A stretch of 64,000 nucleotides of DNA, taken from the NCBI RefSeq assembly GCF_002846555.1, contig NZ_PJMS01000001.1:2852001-2916000 (forward strand). The letters are read 5' to 3'. The notes beneath the pieces were generated by a model. The model did no database searches and was not told the origin of the DNA. It saw only the letters and a program-made list of their open reading frames with translations. Of this stretch, positions 50,098-59,606 are shown one piece after another (positions within the stretch are counted from its first letter, which is position 1; every line of letters starts with the position of its first letter). The DNA is from Aquimarina sp. MAR_2010_214. GTDB taxonomy: Bacteria > Bacteroidota > Bacteroidia > Flavobacteriales > Flavobacteriaceae. The position numbers and the translations under genes are program-made.

Positions 50098-50787
50098 ATG
50101 GAAGAGTTTGAAAATAAATTTGCTCAGATCGCCTCTTTATTAGGAGATAAATCTAGATCTGTAATGCTGTGGTGTTTATTAGATGGTAGAGCATATACAG
50201 CTTTTGAACTATCGATATGTGCAAATATTTCTGCACAATCAGCAAGTAATCATTTAAAAAAATTAATTCAGGCTAATATATTGCTAGTAGAAAAACAAGG
50301 AAGGCATCGGTATTATAGGTATGCAACCTCTGAAGTAGCTCAGGTTATTGAGTCTATGGCGGGGTTAGTATCCATTAACGATGAATATACCAGGACTAAA
50401 CAACCAGAACGTAATGGTATAACATATGCCAGAACTTGTTATGATCATTTGGCAGGAAAAATTGGTGTAAAAATTACTGATGCCTTGCTTGATAATGGTA
50501 TGGTAGAGATTGTAGAACGAACTTATATAGTTACTTCTACAGGAAAGAGTTGGTTTCAAAATGTTGGTATTGATATCGATGATGTAATGTCACAAAAACG
50601 ATCTTTTGCCCATCCATGCCTGGATTGGAGTGAGCGTAGACATCACTTGGCAGGTGCACTTGGAGCCTCTTTTCTTACGATGATGTTACAAAATGATTGG
50701 ATACGAAGGAAGAAGGGTTCAAGAGAGATCTTGGTAACAGGAAAAGGAAAGCTAGAATTGAAAACAAAACTAAATTTGGAAATATAA
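50098..50787 (+). CDS. ArsR-type winged-helix transcriptional regulator
   Basis: A 229-residue regulator. The N-terminal winged helix (about residues 5-85) includes GDKSRSVMLWCLLDGRAYTA, then LSICANISAQSASNHLKKLI and the wing LLVEKQGRHRYYRY. The C-terminal half (about 110-229) with CYDHLAGKIGVKITDALLDN and CLDWSERRHHLAGALGASFL is typical of a longer ArsR subgroup of unknown ligand; Cys and His there could bind metal or react with oxidants. It may regulate the osmC-led genes. Confidence 0.85.
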   Translation: MEEFENKFAQIASLLGDKSRSVMLWCLLDGRAYTAFELSICANISAQSASNHLKKLIQANILLVEKQGRHRYYRYATSEVAQVIESMAGLVSINDEYTRTKQPERNGITYARTCYDHLAGKIGVKITDALLDNGMVEIVERTYIVTSTGKSWFQNVGIDIDDVMSQKRSFAHPCLDWSERRHHLAGALGASFLTMMLQNDWIRRKKGSREILVTGKGKLELKTKLNLEI

Positions 50788-50822
50788 AAACCGCCTTTTT
50801 AGTATTTAAAAGGCGGTTTCTT
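50786..50822. terminator. Bidirectional intrinsic terminator
   Basis: AAAACCGCCTTTT pairs with AAAAGGCGGTTT around a short AT loop (arms about 50787-50799 and 50808-50819). It lies directly after the ArsR stop and 50 bases beyond the end of the convergent acyl-CoA dehydrogenase gene, so it likely serves both strands. Confidence 0.8.
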
Positions 50823-50872
50823 ATAATTAAAATTAAACACATCAAAATGTTAAGTGTTTTTCTTTATAATTG

Positions 50873-52684
50873 CTACCCAATAAAATATCCGTTTTCTTTG
50901 GCAATTTTGTCAGCAATTTTAGTTCTTAAAGCAACTACATTTGGCTGGTTAGCATATTTAGTAAAGCGTTTAAGTCCCATTAGCATCATTCGTTGTTCAT
51001 CTCCTTCAGCAAAAGAAACTATTCCTTCTTTTCCTTTTCTGATAATAATATCTACAGCATTGTATAAATATAATTGAGACATCGCTATTTGAGTTTCCTG
51101 AGCATCTTCACCAAAGCGTTTTGCATTTTTCTCGGTGCGTAAGATTGCAGATTCAGCCATGTAAATTTCAATTAAAATATCTGAAGCAGCTAGTAATAAT
51201 TGTTGATGCTCCTCAAGTTGTGGTCCAAATTTTTGTACCGCAGCTCCCGCAACCATCAAAAATACTTTCTTAAGCTTAGCTATAACTTCTTTTTCTTCAG
51301 AAAACAATACTGAATAATCCGGAGTATCAAAAGATGGAATACCAGTAAGTTCATCTGCAACTTTCATTGCAGGACCAAGAAGATCTACATGACCTTTCAT
51401 TGCTTTCTTTACTAACATTCCTACGGCAAGCATACGATTAATCTCATTGGTACCTTCGTAGATTCTTGAAATACGAGCATCTCTCCATGCAGATTCCATT
51501 GGGGTATCTGCAGAGAATCCCATACCTCCAAAAATCTGCACTCCTTCGTCAGTACAACTTTGTACATCTTCAGAAACGGCAACTTTAAGAATAGAGCACT
51601 CAATAGCATATTCTTCGACACCTTTAAGTTCTGCTTCCTGATGTGTATTTCCTTCCGCTTGACGGATAGCAATTCTATCTTCGATATTTTTTGCAGCTCT
51701 GTAACTAGCAGATTCATCGGCATATGTATTGGTAGCCATTTCAGCAATTTTAGCTTTAATAGCACCAAAGTTCATAATTGGTGTTTTGAACTGGATACGT
51801 TCATTAGCATATTTAGTAGCTTCACCAATCACACGACGTTGCGCATCAAGACAGGCAGCAGCAAGTTTAATACGCCCTACGTTTAGTGCATTCATAGCAA
51901 TTTTAAACCCATTACCTCTTTCTGACAACATGTTTTCTACCGGTACTTTAGTATCGCTAAAGAATACCTGACGAGTAGAAGAGGAGTGAATACCTAACTT
52001 CTTTTCTTCGTCACCGAGAGAAATCCCATTAGATGGATCGTTTTCTACAATAAATCCTGTAATGTTTTTATCGTCTTCAATACGGGCAAAAACAATAAAT
52101 AAACTACAGAAACCTGCATTGGATATCCACATTTTTTGTCCAGAAATCGAGTAATGTGTTCCATCTTCAGAAAGAACAGCTTTTGTTTTACCAGAATTGG
52201 CATCTGATCCTGCACCTGGTTCTGTTAGGCAGTATGCTCCAAACCACTCACCAGTAGCAAGTTTAGGAACATATTTTTTCTTTTGTTCTTCATTACCGTA
52301 CAAAGTGATTGGCATGGTTCCAATACCAGTATGAGCTCCAAAAGCAGTACTAAATGATCCGGTAGCTCCAGAGATATAATCACAAACTAACATTGTAGAT
52401 ACGAATCCCATTCCTAGACCATCATATGCTTCGGGTACAGAAACTCCTAAAAGCCCAAGCTCACCGGCTTTACGCATACATTCTTCTGTATATGCATAGT
52501 CTTTACTTTCGAATCGTTCCCAATGAGCCCATAGCTCACGATCTACAAATTCTCTTGCGCTATCACGCATCATTCTTTGCTCCTCAGAAAAATCTTCTGG
52601 AGTAAATACATCTTCACATTTAGTTTCTTTAACAAGGAATTGTCCTCCTCTAAGAATATCTTTATTTATAGTTTTATCACTCAT
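50873..52684 (-). CDS. Acyl-CoA dehydrogenase
   Basis: A 603-residue flavoprotein, longer than classic ACADs because of an extra C-terminal helical region, as in VLCAD/FadE-like bacterial forms. Key blocks: WFGAYCLTEPGAGSDANSGK, KMWISNAGFCSLFIVFARI, IQFKTPIMNFGAIKAKIAEM, and the catalytic-base segment ISRIYEGTNEINRMLAVGML. It performs the first step of beta-oxidation, acyl-CoA to enoyl-CoA with FAD. It is the last gene of the MarR-led operon with fadB- and fadA-like genes. Confidence 0.93.
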   Translation of the reverse strand: MSDKTINKDILRGGQFLVKETKCEDVFTPEDFSEEQRMMRDSAREFVDRELWAHWERFESKDYAYTEECMRKAGELGLLGVSVPEAYDGLGMGFVSTMLVCDYISGATGSFSTAFGAHTGIGTMPITLYGNEEQKKKYVPKLATGEWFGAYCLTEPGAGSDANSGKTKAVLSEDGTHYSISGQKMWISNAGFCSLFIVFARIEDDKNITGFIVENDPSNGISLGDEEKKLGIHSSSTRQVFFSDTKVPVENMLSERGNGFKIAMNALNVGRIKLAAACLDAQRRVIGEATKYANERIQFKTPIMNFGAIKAKIAEMATNTYADESASYRAAKNIEDRIAIRQAEGNTHQEAELKGVEEYAIECSILKVAVSEDVQSCTDEGVQIFGGMGFSADTPMESAWRDARISRIYEGTNEINRMLAVGMLVKKAMKGHVDLLGPAMKVADELTGIPSFDTPDYSVLFSEEKEVIAKLKKVFLMVAGAAVQKFGPQLEEHQQLLLAASDILIEIYMAESAILRTEKNAKRFGEDAQETQIAMSQLYLYNAVDIIIRKGKEGIVSFAEGDEQRMMLMGLKRFTKYANQPNVVALRTKIADKIAKENGYFIG

Positions 52685-52741
52685 TTTTTTAGTAAGGTTT
52701 TAGTTTATAGAGAAAAGAAAATAGAAGAAAGATAAAAGACT

Positions 52742-53101
52742 TTATAAGTTTAATCCATTTTGGAATCCCATTGTCATTCTCTGCCATTCTTCAATTTTGT
52801 TTTCTAGGTTTTTTAAGGTATTATTATCAATATATTTTCTATGATTTGCTACTAAAAGTTGTGTTCCTAATTCGAATGAAGGGCTCAAAGAGTAATCAAT
52901 AAAATTATTAAATGATTTATTGGATCTTCCTGAGCCTTCAGCTATATTACTTGGTATTGAAACAGAACATCTACTTATTTGTAAGCTTAAATCATATCTT
53001 TCATGTTTAGGAAAAGAGAGCAAAATATCAGATACGTCATTAGCAATTTCTAATCCTAATTTCCATATTTTCAGATTTTTATAATTATGTCTTTTCCTCA
53101 A
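52742..53101 (-). CDS. Four-helix-bundle protein (S23/IVP type)
   Basis: A 119-residue protein of the four-helix-bundle family first known from insertions in 23S rRNA genes: YKNLKIWKLGLEIANDVSDI, LSLQISRCSVSIPSNIAEGS and a helical end. The SIPSNIAEG block is diagnostic. It sits between the thiolase and acyl-CoA dehydrogenase genes with purine-rich repeats on both sides, and appears to be an insertion in the operon rather than a beta-oxidation component. The function is unknown. Confidence 0.87.
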   Translation of the reverse strand: MRKRHNYKNLKIWKLGLEIANDVSDILLSFPKHERYDLSLQISRCSVSIPSNIAEGSGRSNKSFNNFIDYSLSPSFELGTQLLVANHRKYIDNNTLKNLENKIEEWQRMTMGFQNGLNL

Positions 53102-53142
53102 AATCAGATTCTCTTTGTTCTTTTTTCTAGATTCTGTTTTTT

Positions 53143-54333
53143 TTAATTTAAAAATTCATAAATACCAGCAGCACCTTGTCCTGTACCTACACACATGGTT
53201 ACCATTCCGTATTTACCTTTCATATCACGTTTACGCATTTCGTCAAATAATTGAACCGAAAGTTTTGCTCCTGTACATCCTAATGGATGTCCTAATGCAA
53301 TTGCGCCTCCATTAACATTTACAATATCCTGATTAAGACCTAATTCTCTCATTACAGCAAGAGATTGAGAAGCAAAAGCTTCATTAAGTTCTATAAGTTC
53401 GATATCATCTTGTTTTAATCCGGCTTGTTTTAGAGCTTTCGGAATAGCTTTTACTGGTCCAATACCCATGATTCTTGGCTCTACACCTGCAGCTGCATAA
53501 TTAACAAGTCTTGCTATTGGCTCAAGGTTTAGTTCTTTAACCATCTCTTCACTCATTACCATCACAAAAGCAGCACCATCACTCATTTGCGAAGAATTAC
53601 CAGCAGTTACACTTCCTCCAGCTTCGAATACAGGTCTAAGTTTACCTAATACTTCTTTACTGGTTCCGGCACGAGGCCCTTCATCCTTAGATACAGTATA
53701 TGATTTTGTAGCCTTTTTTCCATTTTCATCAACATAAATTTGTTCGACATTGATAGGAACAATTTGATCCTGAAAACGCTTTTCTGCTTGTGCTTTTAAG
53801 GCCTTCACATGAGAGTTATAGGCAAATTCATCTTGATCTTCTCGGGATACTTTGAATTGGTGAGCAACTGCTTCTGCAGTATTTCCCATTCCCCAATAAT
53901 AATCTTCATGCCCTGATTTGGCTAAATCATAGTTAAGTTCTGTTTTATAACCTGTCATAGGAACAGAACTCATACTTTCTGCCCCACCGGCAATAATACA
54001 ATCTGCCATTCCGGATTGTATTTTGGCTGTTGCAATACCAATGGTTTCTATTCCTGATGAACAAAATCTATTTACTGTTACTCCAGGAACATCAACAGAA
54101 TTTAATCCCATTAATGAGATTAAACGTGCCATATTTAATCCTTGAGACCCTTCGGGCATGGCATTACCAACAATTACATCGTCGATACGTGCTTTGTCAA
54201 GGTTAGGAAGCTCTTTCATCATATGTGCTATGGTTTCGGCTGCCAATTCATCTGTTCTTTTAAACCTGAACACCCCACGAGGAGCTTTTCCTACGGCTGT
54301 TCTATATGCTTTTACTATATATGCTGTTTTCAT
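53143..54333 (-). CDS. fadA: Acetyl-CoA C-acyltransferase (thiolase)
   Basis: A 396-residue thiolase with the nucleophilic Cys91 in NRFCSSGIETIG, the GHPLGCTGAK block with His (about residue 349), and the second Cys in MCVGTGQGAAG (about 381). It cleaves 3-ketoacyl-CoA to acetyl-CoA and a shortened acyl-CoA. It stands between the FadB-like gene and the acyl-CoA dehydrogenase gene; four-helix-bundle genes are inserted on both sides. The gene symbol is by role. Confidence 0.92.
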   Translation of the reverse strand: MKTAYIVKAYRTAVGKAPRGVFRFKRTDELAAETIAHMMKELPNLDKARIDDVIVGNAMPEGSQGLNMARLISLMGLNSVDVPGVTVNRFCSSGIETIGIATAKIQSGMADCIIAGGAESMSSVPMTGYKTELNYDLAKSGHEDYYWGMGNTAEAVAHQFKVSREDQDEFAYNSHVKALKAQAEKRFQDQIVPINVEQIYVDENGKKATKSYTVSKDEGPRAGTSKEVLGKLRPVFEAGGSVTAGNSSQMSDGAAFVMVMSEEMVKELNLEPIARLVNYAAAGVEPRIMGIGPVKAIPKALKQAGLKQDDIELIELNEAFASQSLAVMRELGLNQDIVNVNGGAIALGHPLGCTGAKLSVQLFDEMRKRDMKGKYGMVTMCVGTGQGAAGIYEFLN

Positions 54334-54339
54334 TGTTTT

Positions 54340-54373
54340 ATAGTATTGAGTATTGAGATATTAGTATTGAGAT
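54340..54373 (+). repeat. TAGTATTGAG repeat cluster (left of S23 gene)
   Basis: TAGTATTGAG, TATTGAG and TAGTATTGAG follow one another within about 30 bases. The same word occurs inverted twice (CTCAATACTA) at about 54740-54765 on the far side of the S23-type gene, so the gene is framed by inverted clusters. Confidence 0.6.
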
Positions 54374-54721
54374 TCATAATCTTTTTTGAAATGAATAATT
54401 CATTTTCTGTATTTCAATACATAATTCAATAACTTGTTCTACTTTTTCTTTACTTATTATATTTAATTCTATTATTAATACTAATTGTGTATGGAGTTCA
54501 TAACATGAACCATTTGCAATACTTAAAAAATGTTTAAATTCTTTACTTGAATTTCTTCCAGCACCTTCAGCAATATTGGAAGAAATGGAAATAGCACTGC
54601 GTTTTATTTGAGAAACTAAACCATATTTTTCATTAGAAGGAAGATGACTTGCTAGTTGATAGACAGATTTGGCTAAATCAATTGATTTTTTCCATATTTT
54701 TAAATCTTCAACTTTGTGCAT
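54374..54721 (-). CDS. Four-helix-bundle protein (S23/IVP type)
   Basis: A 115-residue member of the same family as 52742-53101: VEDLKIWKKSIDLAKSVYQL, KYGLVSQIKRSAISISSNIA, then EGAGRNSSKEFKHFLSIANG. It lies between fadB-like and fadA genes and is framed by inverted TAGTATTGAG clusters. Two such genes dropped into one operon suggests mobile or duplicating behaviour. The function is unknown. Confidence 0.87.
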   Translation of the reverse strand: MHKVEDLKIWKKSIDLAKSVYQLASHLPSNEKYGLVSQIKRSAISISSNIAEGAGRNSSKEFKHFLSIANGSCYELHTQLVLIIELNIISKEKVEQVIELCIEIQKMNYSFQKRL

Positions 54722-54734
54722 TACTTTATAATCT

Positions 54735-54770
54735 AATTACTCAATACTAAATTCTCAATACTAATTACGT
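54735..54770 (-). repeat. TAGTATTGAG repeat cluster (right of S23 gene, inverted)
   Basis: ACTCAATACTAAATTCTCAA and a second CTCAATACTA, ending just at the stop of the FadB-like gene, are inverted copies of the left cluster. Confidence 0.6.
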
Positions 54771-57166
54771 AATGGTTTTCCTTTCTTAAGCATATGTTCG
54801 ATACGTTCAAGAGTTTTACGTTCTGTACAAAGTGATAAGAAAGCTTCACGTTCCAGATCCAATAAGTATTGTTCTGTAACCAATGTTGGTTCAGATAAAT
54901 CTCCACCAGCCATTACATATCCTAGCTTATTAGCTATTTTATGATCATGCTCAGAAATATATTTACTAGCTTCCATAGAGTCGGTTCCTACTAAGAACAT
55001 ACCTAATGCTTGTTTACCTAGTACCTTAATATCTTTTCGAAGAGGTGGTTGTGTGTATCCTTGTTCTGCCATCAATTTCGCATGTGCTTTTGCTGTAGCA
55101 ATTTGGCGATCTTTATTAACAACAACGATATCTTTTCCTTTTTGCAGTATATTAGTATCATATGCTTCATAAGCAGAGGTTGACACTTTGGCCATACCTA
55201 TAGTTAGGAAATGCTCTTGTAGCACATTAAGTTCTACGTCGTTTTTCTTAAAAGTATCAGAAGCTCTTAGTGCCATTTCTTTGGATCCACCACCACCAGG
55301 GATAACACCAACACCAAATTCTACAAGTCCTATATAGGTTTCTGCAGCAGCAATTACTTTATCGGCATGCATAGAGAGTTCACATCCACCACCAAGTGCC
55401 ATACCATGAGGAGCAGCAATTGTTGGGATTGCAGAATAACGCATACGCATCATAGAATCCTGGAAATATTTAATAGCCATATTAAGCTCGTCATATTCTT
55501 GCTCAACGGCCATCATAAATATCATTCCGATATTTGCACCTACAGAGAAGTTTGCTGCTTGATTACCAACAACCAATCCCTGAAAATCTTTTTCAGCAAT
55601 ATCGATAGCTTTGTTTAATCCGGCTAAAACATCACCACCAATAGTGTTCATCTTACTCTGGAACTCTACATTTAGAATTCCATCACCAAGATCTTCTACT
55701 ACGACTCCGCTATTTTTAAATACTTCTGAAGATTTACGGATATTATCCAGAATGATAAATGCATCTTGTCCTGGTACTTTTACTTGTTCTTTTTTAGGAA
55801 TATCGTAGAAAAATGTAGCTCCATTATTTACAGTATAAAAAGAAGTACTTCCTGAGGCGATCATATCAAGTACCCATGAAGCAGGTTCATACCCTTCTGC
55901 ACGCATCATTTCGATTCCTTTTTCTACTCCAATAGCATCCCAGATCTGAAAAGGACCATGTTCCCATCCAAAACCAGCTTTCATTGCATCATCGATTTTA
56001 TATAAATCGTCTGTAATTTCAGGAATACGATTGGAAACATATGCGAATAGTGCAGATAAATTTTTACGATAAAATTCTCCTGCTTTATCTTTTCCGGAGA
56101 CTAATACTTTAAAACGATCAACTACTTTATCGATAGTTTTTGTCATTTCAAGAGTAGCAAAAGAAGCTCTTTTTTTAGCTTTGTATTCTAAAGTATCTAA
56201 ATCTAAAGATAGGATTTCTCTTTTTCCATCTGCACCAACATTCTTTTTATAGAATCCTTGTCCGGTTTTACTTCCCAGCCATTTGTTATCCATCATAGTA
56301 CCGATGAAATCCGGGAGTTTAAATAATTCGTGACGTTCATCATCCTTGCAATTATCTGCAATACCATTAGCTACATGAACCAAAGTATCCAAACCAACTA
56401 CATCTACGGTACGAAAAGTTGCAGATTTTGGACGACCAATAACAGGGCCAGTAAGTTTGTCTACTTCTTCTATTGTTAATCCCATCTCTTTTACCATGTG
56501 GAATAAACTCATGATACTAAAGATTCCGATTCTATTCCCAATAAACGCGGGGGTGTCTTTTGCAACTACAGAAGTTTTTCCTAAATATTGTTCTCCATAT
56601 CCATTAAGGAAATCCAAAACTTCCTGAGATGTATTTGGGCCAGGAATAATTTCGAATAATTTGAGATAACGAGCAGGGTTAAAGAAATGTGTTCCACAGA
56701 AATGCTTCTGAAAATCTTCACTTCTTCCTTCATTCATGAAATGAATAGGAATACCAGAGGTATTAGAAGTAATTAATGTACCTGGTGTTCTGTGTTTTTC
56801 AAGATTTTCAAAAACTATTTTTTTAATATCTAATCGTTCTACAACAACTTCTATAATCCAATCTACATCTGCAACTTTTGCGATATCATCTTCCAGGTTT
56901 CCTGTAGTGATACGATTTGCAAATTTTTGATGGTATATAGGAGAGGGTTTAGATTTAAGAGCAGCGGTAAGTGAATCATTTACTAATCGATTACGGACCA
57001 CTTTGTTGTCAAGAGTAAGGCCTTTCGCTTTTTCTTTGTCATTAAGTTCTCGAGGGACTATATCTAATAATAGTACTTCGACACCAATATTAGCGAAATG
57101 ACATGCAATACCAGATCCCATGATTCCTGAGCCGATAACTGCAACTTTTTTAATGATTCTTTTCAT
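54761..57166 (-). CDS. 3-hydroxyacyl-CoA dehydrogenase / enoyl-CoA hydratase fusion
   Basis: An 801-residue multifunctional beta-oxidation enzyme. The NAD-binding part comes first (VAVIGSGIMGSGIACHFANI, residues 8-27; FCGTHFFNPARYLKLFEIIP; VAKDTPAFIGNRIG), followed by its second dehydrogenase module, and a crotonase domain at the C-terminus (AAPHGMALGGGCELSMHADK; YIGLVEFGVGVIPGGGGSKE). This order is the reverse of E. coli FadB/FadJ. It hydrates enoyl-CoA and oxidises 3-hydroxyacyl-CoA. It follows marR by 17 bases. Confidence 0.92.
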   Translation of the reverse strand: MKRIIKKVAVIGSGIMGSGIACHFANIGVEVLLLDIVPRELNDKEKAKGLTLDNKVVRNRLVNDSLTAALKSKPSPIYHQKFANRITTGNLEDDIAKVADVDWIIEVVVERLDIKKIVFENLEKHRTPGTLITSNTSGIPIHFMNEGRSEDFQKHFCGTHFFNPARYLKLFEIIPGPNTSQEVLDFLNGYGEQYLGKTSVVAKDTPAFIGNRIGIFSIMSLFHMVKEMGLTIEEVDKLTGPVIGRPKSATFRTVDVVGLDTLVHVANGIADNCKDDERHELFKLPDFIGTMMDNKWLGSKTGQGFYKKNVGADGKREILSLDLDTLEYKAKKRASFATLEMTKTIDKVVDRFKVLVSGKDKAGEFYRKNLSALFAYVSNRIPEITDDLYKIDDAMKAGFGWEHGPFQIWDAIGVEKGIEMMRAEGYEPASWVLDMIASGSTSFYTVNNGATFFYDIPKKEQVKVPGQDAFIILDNIRKSSEVFKNSGVVVEDLGDGILNVEFQSKMNTIGGDVLAGLNKAIDIAEKDFQGLVVGNQAANFSVGANIGMIFMMAVEQEYDELNMAIKYFQDSMMRMRYSAIPTIAAPHGMALGGGCELSMHADKVIAAAETYIGLVEFGVGVIPGGGGSKEMALRASDTFKKNDVELNVLQEHFLTIGMAKVSTSAYEAYDTNILQKGKDIVVVNKDRQIATAKAHAKLMAEQGYTQPPLRKDIKVLGKQALGMFLVGTDSMEASKYISEHDHKIANKLGYVMAGGDLSEPTLVTEQYLLDLEREAFLSLCTERKTLERIEHMLKKGKPLRN

Positions 57167-57183
57167 TTTTTAACTTCGGGTTG

Positions 57184-57639
57184 TTAAGGTTTTACAGATT
57201 CTTGTTTTGAGTAAATTTTTTTAGATGATATCAGATCATTTATGGTTTGAAAGACTTCTAAGAAAACATCTAACTTTTCTTGCGGAACATGTTTTCTTAC
57301 CATAGTATCAAAAGTAAAAACTACTTCTTTTGAGAAATTTCTCATTTCTACCCCAAATGGAGTGAGATAGATTAATACACCTCGTCCATCTTGAGGATTT
57401 TTCTTTCTAAAAATTAATCCTTTTTCTTCCATGGTTTTCAAAGTGCGTGATAAACTTGTGGCTTCCATTCCCATTTTGGGTCCTAATGAAGTAGAAGGTG
57501 TACCGCTTTCTGGGTCTATGCTAAGTAATGCAAATCCAGTAGCCATTGTACTTCCTTTTTTGCTAGCTTCTTCATTATACATCTTAGCAACTGCCATCCA
57601 GGTAGCTCTAAGAGCATAATCGATTGTCTTTTCTCTCAT
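57184..57639 (-). CDS. MarR-family transcriptional regulator of beta-oxidation genes
   Basis: A 151-residue MarR protein. The winged helix spans about residues 40-110: TPSTSLGPKMGMEATSLSRT, LKTMEEKGLIFRKKNPQDGR with the wing at GRGVLIYLTP. It is the first gene of the operon with the FadB-like, thiolase and acyl-CoA dehydrogenase genes. A 24-base palindrome lies 35 bases upstream and another with the same core is before the acyl-CoA ligase gene, so it probably senses acyl-CoA and controls both. Confidence 0.88.
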   Translation of the reverse strand: MREKTIDYALRATWMAVAKMYNEEASKKGSTMATGFALLSIDPESGTPSTSLGPKMGMEATSLSRTLKTMEEKGLIFRKKNPQDGRGVLIYLTPFGVEMRNFSKEVVFTFDTMVRKHVPQEKLDVFLEVFQTINDLISSKKIYSKQESVKP

Positions 57640-57673
57640 TCAAAAAAATTGTTATGAATGTAAAGGTAAGAAA

Positions 57674-57697
57674 ATTTATTATGCACGCATAATAAAT
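57674..57697. promoter_or_regulatory. 24-bp palindromic operator upstream of marR
   Basis: Arms ATTTATTATGC and GCATAATAAAT are exact complements around a central AC, core TATGCACGCATA. It lies 35-58 bases before the marR start, where a repressor would block the operon promoter. It shares its core with the site at 59738-59753. Confidence 0.75.
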
Positions 57698-57749
57698 GAA
57701 GTAAAAAATTGAGAAAAGTTAATGTAATTTACACTTTTTTGTTGAATTA

Positions 57750-57780
57750 ATAAAAAAACTCCCCATAAAATGAGGAGTTT
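57750..57780 (-). terminator. Intrinsic terminator of the acyl-CoA ligase gene
   Basis: AAACTCC (57757-57763) pairs with GGAGTTT (57774-57780); on the minus strand seven T residues follow. It lies about 55 bases after the ligase stop and just upstream of the marR promoter region. Confidence 0.7.
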
Positions 57781-57833
57781 ACTGATTAACAGTTAAATCT
57801 GATATGCATTTTATATACAATCAGCACATTGAA

Positions 57834-59606
57834 TTAGCCATAAATTTTTGAATAAAGATCTTTGTATTTTTCTTTTATTACTTTTCTTTTTAGTTTCATA
57901 GTAGGGGTAAGGTGACCTGCATCAATACTCCATTCTTCAGGTGTAAGTTCAAATCGTTTTACACGTTCCCATTTTCCAAACTTTTTATTGTGTTCATCAA
58001 CTTCTTCCTGGTAACGATCAATAATTGATTGGTTATTAAGAGCTTCTTGCATAGAGCTACCTATTTGTATGCCTTTACGATCTGCCCATTCTTTTAGAAA
58101 TTCGAAGTTGGGTTGTATAAATGCTGCTGGCATTTTTTCTCCTTCTCCGATTACCATTATTTGTTCAATAAAACGAGATTGTTTCATGGCATTTTCTATT
58201 AATTGCGGAGCGACATATTTACCACCAGAAGTTTTAAACATTTCTTTTTTACGATCGGTAATACGCAAAAAACCATCATTATCGATTTCGCCAATATCTC
58301 CTGTATGAAAATATCCGTTTTTTAATACTTCATTGGTTTTTTCTTCATCTTTATAATATCCTAACATTACTTGAGGACCTTTCACCAAAATTTCACCATC
58401 TTCGGCTATTTTTACTTCGGTTTCAGGAATCATTCTTCCTACTGTACCTATCTTAAAACCTCCATTTTCTCTTTCATTTACCGAAATTACCGGTGATGTT
58501 TCGGTAAGACCATATCCTTCCATAACTCCTATCCCTGCAGCATTGAATATTCGAGCAAGCCTTGGTTGTAATGCAGCACTACCAGAAGCGATTAGCTTTA
58601 AATTGCCACCCAGAGCTTCTTGCCACTTGCTAAAAATAAGTTTTCTGGCAATACTTAACTTTTTTTCATACCACCAACCATTAGCACCGTAGGGTTCATA
58701 TTTTAACCCAAGCTCTACCGCCCAAAAGAATAATTTCTTTTTAATTCCTGTAAGGTCAGCACCTTTAGCAATGATTTTATCATATACTTTTTCTAATAAT
58801 CTAGGCACAGCAGTCATTACCTCTGGTTTAACTTCTTTTAAGTTATCACTTATAGTTTCTATAGACTCTGCGAAATAAATACTTACACCTCTATATTGGT
58901 ATAGATACATTAGCATTCTTTCATAAATGTGGCATACTGGAAGAAAACTTAAGGCTTTGGTTTCTCCATCTACTATAGGGAATCTGCAGGAACTATTTAT
59001 CGAATTACTTACTACATTTTTATGACTAAGCATGACTCCTTTAGGTCTTCCTGTTGTTCCTGAAGTATATATTAAAGTTGCAAGATCGTCTTCTTTTACA
59101 GAAGCCATGATTTCTTCTACTGTTGATTGGTTACTATCATCCTTACCCAATTCAAGAACTTCATTCCAACTTTTACAACCAGAAATATCATTATAGGAGT
59201 ATACTTCTTTTAGAGAAGGAACATTAGCTTTAATATTTTCAACTTTTTGAAATACTTCTTCATCAGAAACAAAACAATATGTTGCTTCAGAATGGTTTAA
59301 GACATATTCATAATCTTCTTGAGAAATTGTTGGGTAAATGGGAACATCTTGCGCACCAATTTGAAGAACACCAATGTCAGTGATATTCCATTCTGTTCTG
59401 TTATTAGAAGAGATAATCGCTATTTTATCATTAGGTTTTACACCTAATCGTAATAAACCACGGCTAATTTGATTAGCTTTTTCTACATATTCTTCAGTAG
59501 AAGTTGCAATCCATTCACCATTATATTTAGTTATTAAAGCCTTGTCTAAATTAAATTTTTTTAATTGATAATGTGGGAAATCAAATAATCTAGTAATTTT
59601 CGTCAT
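57834..59606 (-). CDS. Long-chain acyl-CoA synthetase (AMP-forming)
   Basis: A 590-residue ANL-family ligase. Motifs: LIYTSGTTGRPKGVMLSH (ATP loop, about residues 178-195), EGYGLTETSPVISVN, YFHTGDIGEIDNDGFLRITD, and KEMFKTSGGKYVAPQLIE with the hinge region. It activates fatty acids to acyl-CoA for the beta-oxidation enzymes encoded next door. It is separated from marR by a terminator and has its own promoter region with a palindrome matching the marR operator, which supports common control. Confidence 0.92.
   Translation of the reverse strand: MTKITRLFDFPHYQLKKFNLDKALITKYNGEWIATSTEEYVEKANQISRGLLRLGVKPNDKIAIISSNNRTEWNITDIGVLQIGAQDVPIYPTISQEDYEYVLNHSEATYCFVSDEEVFQKVENIKANVPSLKEVYSYNDISGCKSWNEVLELGKDDSNQSTVEEIMASVKEDDLATLIYTSGTTGRPKGVMLSHKNVVSNSINSSCRFPIVDGETKALSFLPVCHIYERMLMYLYQYRGVSIYFAESIETISDNLKEVKPEVMTAVPRLLEKVYDKIIAKGADLTGIKKKLFFWAVELGLKYEPYGANGWWYEKKLSIARKLIFSKWQEALGGNLKLIASGSAALQPRLARIFNAAGIGVMEGYGLTETSPVISVNERENGGFKIGTVGRMIPETEVKIAEDGEILVKGPQVMLGYYKDEEKTNEVLKNGYFHTGDIGEIDNDGFLRITDRKKEMFKTSGGKYVAPQLIENAMKQSRFIEQIMVIGEGEKMPAAFIQPNFEFLKEWADRKGIQIGSSMQEALNNQSIIDRYQEEVDEHNKKFGKWERVKRFELTPEEWSIDAGHLTPTMKLKRKVIKEKYKDLYSKIYG

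Noticed and set aside
51421..51971. Several frames of 80-115 codons inside the acyl-CoA dehydrogenase gene
   Set aside because: Shadows in other frames of a well-conserved enzyme gene.
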